DNA of 6,682 nucleotides from Deltaproteobacteria bacterium. Lineage in GTDB: Bacteria; Desulfobacterota; Desulfobacteria; Desulfobacterales; ETH-SRB1. The translations under genes were made by a program, and so were the position numbers. Positions 5,864 through 6,682 of the stretch are shown here, piece by piece (the stretch's first letter is position 1; the number at the start of each line of letters is the position of its first letter). The notes beneath the pieces were generated by a model. The model saw only the letters and a program-made list of their open reading frames with translations, ran no database searches and was not told the origin of the DNA. The stretch is from assembly GCA_003647525.1 (NCBI GenBank), contig QMMZ01000110.1:1-6682 (forward strand). Reading direction: 5' to 3'.

Positions 5864-6682
5864 TTGAGCCTGACACAAAAATTGGGCAAAAAAAGGGGTT
5901 TTGCAAAGGTCTCAAAGAAGGCAAGGCTTGATGTGCTGCTTATTGAAAAAGGATTGGTATCAAGCCGGCAACGCGGCCGTGCTTTGATAATGGCAGGCAA
6001 GGTTTATGTAAATAATCAGCGAATAGATAAACCAGGAGTTCTTGTAGCTAAAGATGATAATATTATTCTGAAAGCAACAGATATTCTATATGTCGGCAGG
6101 GGTGGTCTAAAGCTTGAAGAAGCATTAAAATCTTTTAAAATAAAAGTTGACGGCCTTGTATGTCTCGATGTGGGCGCATCTACCGGCGGGTTTACAGACT
6201 GTCTGCTGCAGCATGGCGCGGCTTGTGTTTTTGCCGTAGATGTCGGATATGGGCAGATAGACTGGAAGCTGAGGCAGGATCCAAGAGTTGTTGTCATAGA
6301 ACGCACAAATATTCGGAATATGTCTGCTGATACCCTGCCCCAACTCGTGGATCTCATTACTATAGACGTTTCCTTTATTTCCCTCAAAATTGTTGTACCT
6401 TCAGTACTTAAGTTTTTAAAACAAGATTCCAGAATTATTGCGCTGATAAAACCACAGTTTGAAGTTGGTAAAGGCAAGGTCGGAAAAGGCGGTGTGGTGC
6501 GCGATTCTGCTCTTCATAATGAGGTTATAAAGGATCTCTCGGAATTTTTTACTAAAACAGGTCTGAAATGCGAGCCAGTCATTCCTTCTCCAATACTTGG
6601 GCCTAAAGGAAACAAGGAGTTTTTTATTTCTCTATACTTTCAGATAAATAATTTCACTGCGTTATCAGTCGTCGACGTATAA
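5864..6682 (+). CDS. tlyA: TlyA family rRNA 2'-O-methyltransferase (S4 and FtsJ-like domains)
   Basis: TlyA methylates ribose 2'-OH groups of rRNA (C1920 of 23S and, in longer members, C1409 of 16S in the characterised enzymes), affecting capreomycin sensitivity; it was originally annotated as a hemolysin. The 272-residue protein has a basic extension (1-19), an S4 RNA-binding domain (about 20-80, RLDVLLIEKGLVSSRQRGRALIMAGKVYVN) and a Rossmann methyltransferase domain. The SAM motif is DVGASTGGFTD (102-112). The predicted K-D-K-E catalytic tetrad is K83 (GGLKLEEAL), D168 (TIDVSFISL), K196 (LIKPQFE) and E252 (GPKGNKEFF). The TTG start has a good ribosome binding site; the next in-frame TTG is only six codons later and no start lies between it and the S4 domain, so at least about 14 extra N-terminal residues are likely. 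The stop codon is the last three bases of the window. The neighbourhood with dxs and xseA/B is common in bacteria. Confidence 0.95.
   Translation: MSLTQKLGKKRGFAKVSKKARLDVLLIEKGLVSSRQRGRALIMAGKVYVNNQRIDKPGVLVAKDDNIILKATDILYVGRGGLKLEEALKSFKIKVDGLVCLDVGASTGGFTDCLLQHGAACVFAVDVGYGQIDWKLRQDPRVVVIERTNIRNMSADTLPQLVDLITIDVSFISLKIVVPSVLKFLKQDSRIIALIKPQFEVGKGKVGKGGVVRDSALHNEVIKDLSEFFTKTGLKCEPVIPSPILGPKGNKEFFISLYFQINNFTALSVVDV

Noticed and set aside
5607..6477. Antisense frames of 72-153 codons opposite the end of dxs, the hairpin and tlyA
   Set aside because: They overlap well-supported genes and the repeat; the one crossing the spacer translates the heptamer array, giving a repetitive VHGSRFTVYG-like string.

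Overview
The window is a stretch of bacterial chromosome carrying a compact housekeeping block: xseA-xseB-ispA-dxs-tlyA on the + strand. It is preceded by a small conserved hypothetical gene on the + strand and, divergently on the - strand, the 5' part of a Bax-inhibitor-1 (BI-1/YccA) membrane protein gene that runs off the left edge. AT-rich coding, the gene order, and the style of short intergenic repeats suggest a Desulfobacterota (deltaproteobacterial, Desulfobacterales-like) organism. This is inferred from memory of similar loci; no taxonomic marker gene is present.

Layout: 1-459 (-) BI-1 family protein, partial; 460-661 AT-rich divergent spacer with a plausible promoter and a 9-nt-period repeat; 662-934 (+) 90-aa conserved hypothetical protein; 935-1224 gene-free spacer with two different 7-nt-period repeats and a candidate promoter; 1225-2592 xseA; 2573-2815 xseB; 2796-3719 ispA (each pair overlapping by 20 nt); 3720-3860 spacer with the second copy of a 42-bp perfect repeat; 3861-5741 dxs; 5742-5863 spacer holding a long inverted heptamer array; 5864-6682 tlyA, whose stop codon ends the window.

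Functionally, XseA and XseB are the two subunits of exodeoxyribonuclease VII. Dxs makes 1-deoxy-D-xylulose 5-phosphate at the entry of the MEP pathway, and IspA condenses the resulting C5 units into a prenyl diphosphate (probably farnesyl-PP). TlyA is an S4-domain 2'-O-methyltransferase of rRNA. The overlaps indicate co-transcription and translational coupling of xseA-xseB-ispA; dxs and tlyA have their own clear ribosome binding sites and TTG starts.

The genes are ordinary, and I see no new defence or biosynthetic system. The unexpected signal lies between the genes: every + strand spacer carries a short tandem repeat with a strict small period (mostly 7 nt, also 9 and 10 nt), with a different unit sequence nearly every time. 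One is a 42-bp perfect direct repeat bracketing xseA-xseB-ispA, and another forms a 31-bp-arm imperfect hairpin between dxs and tlyA.
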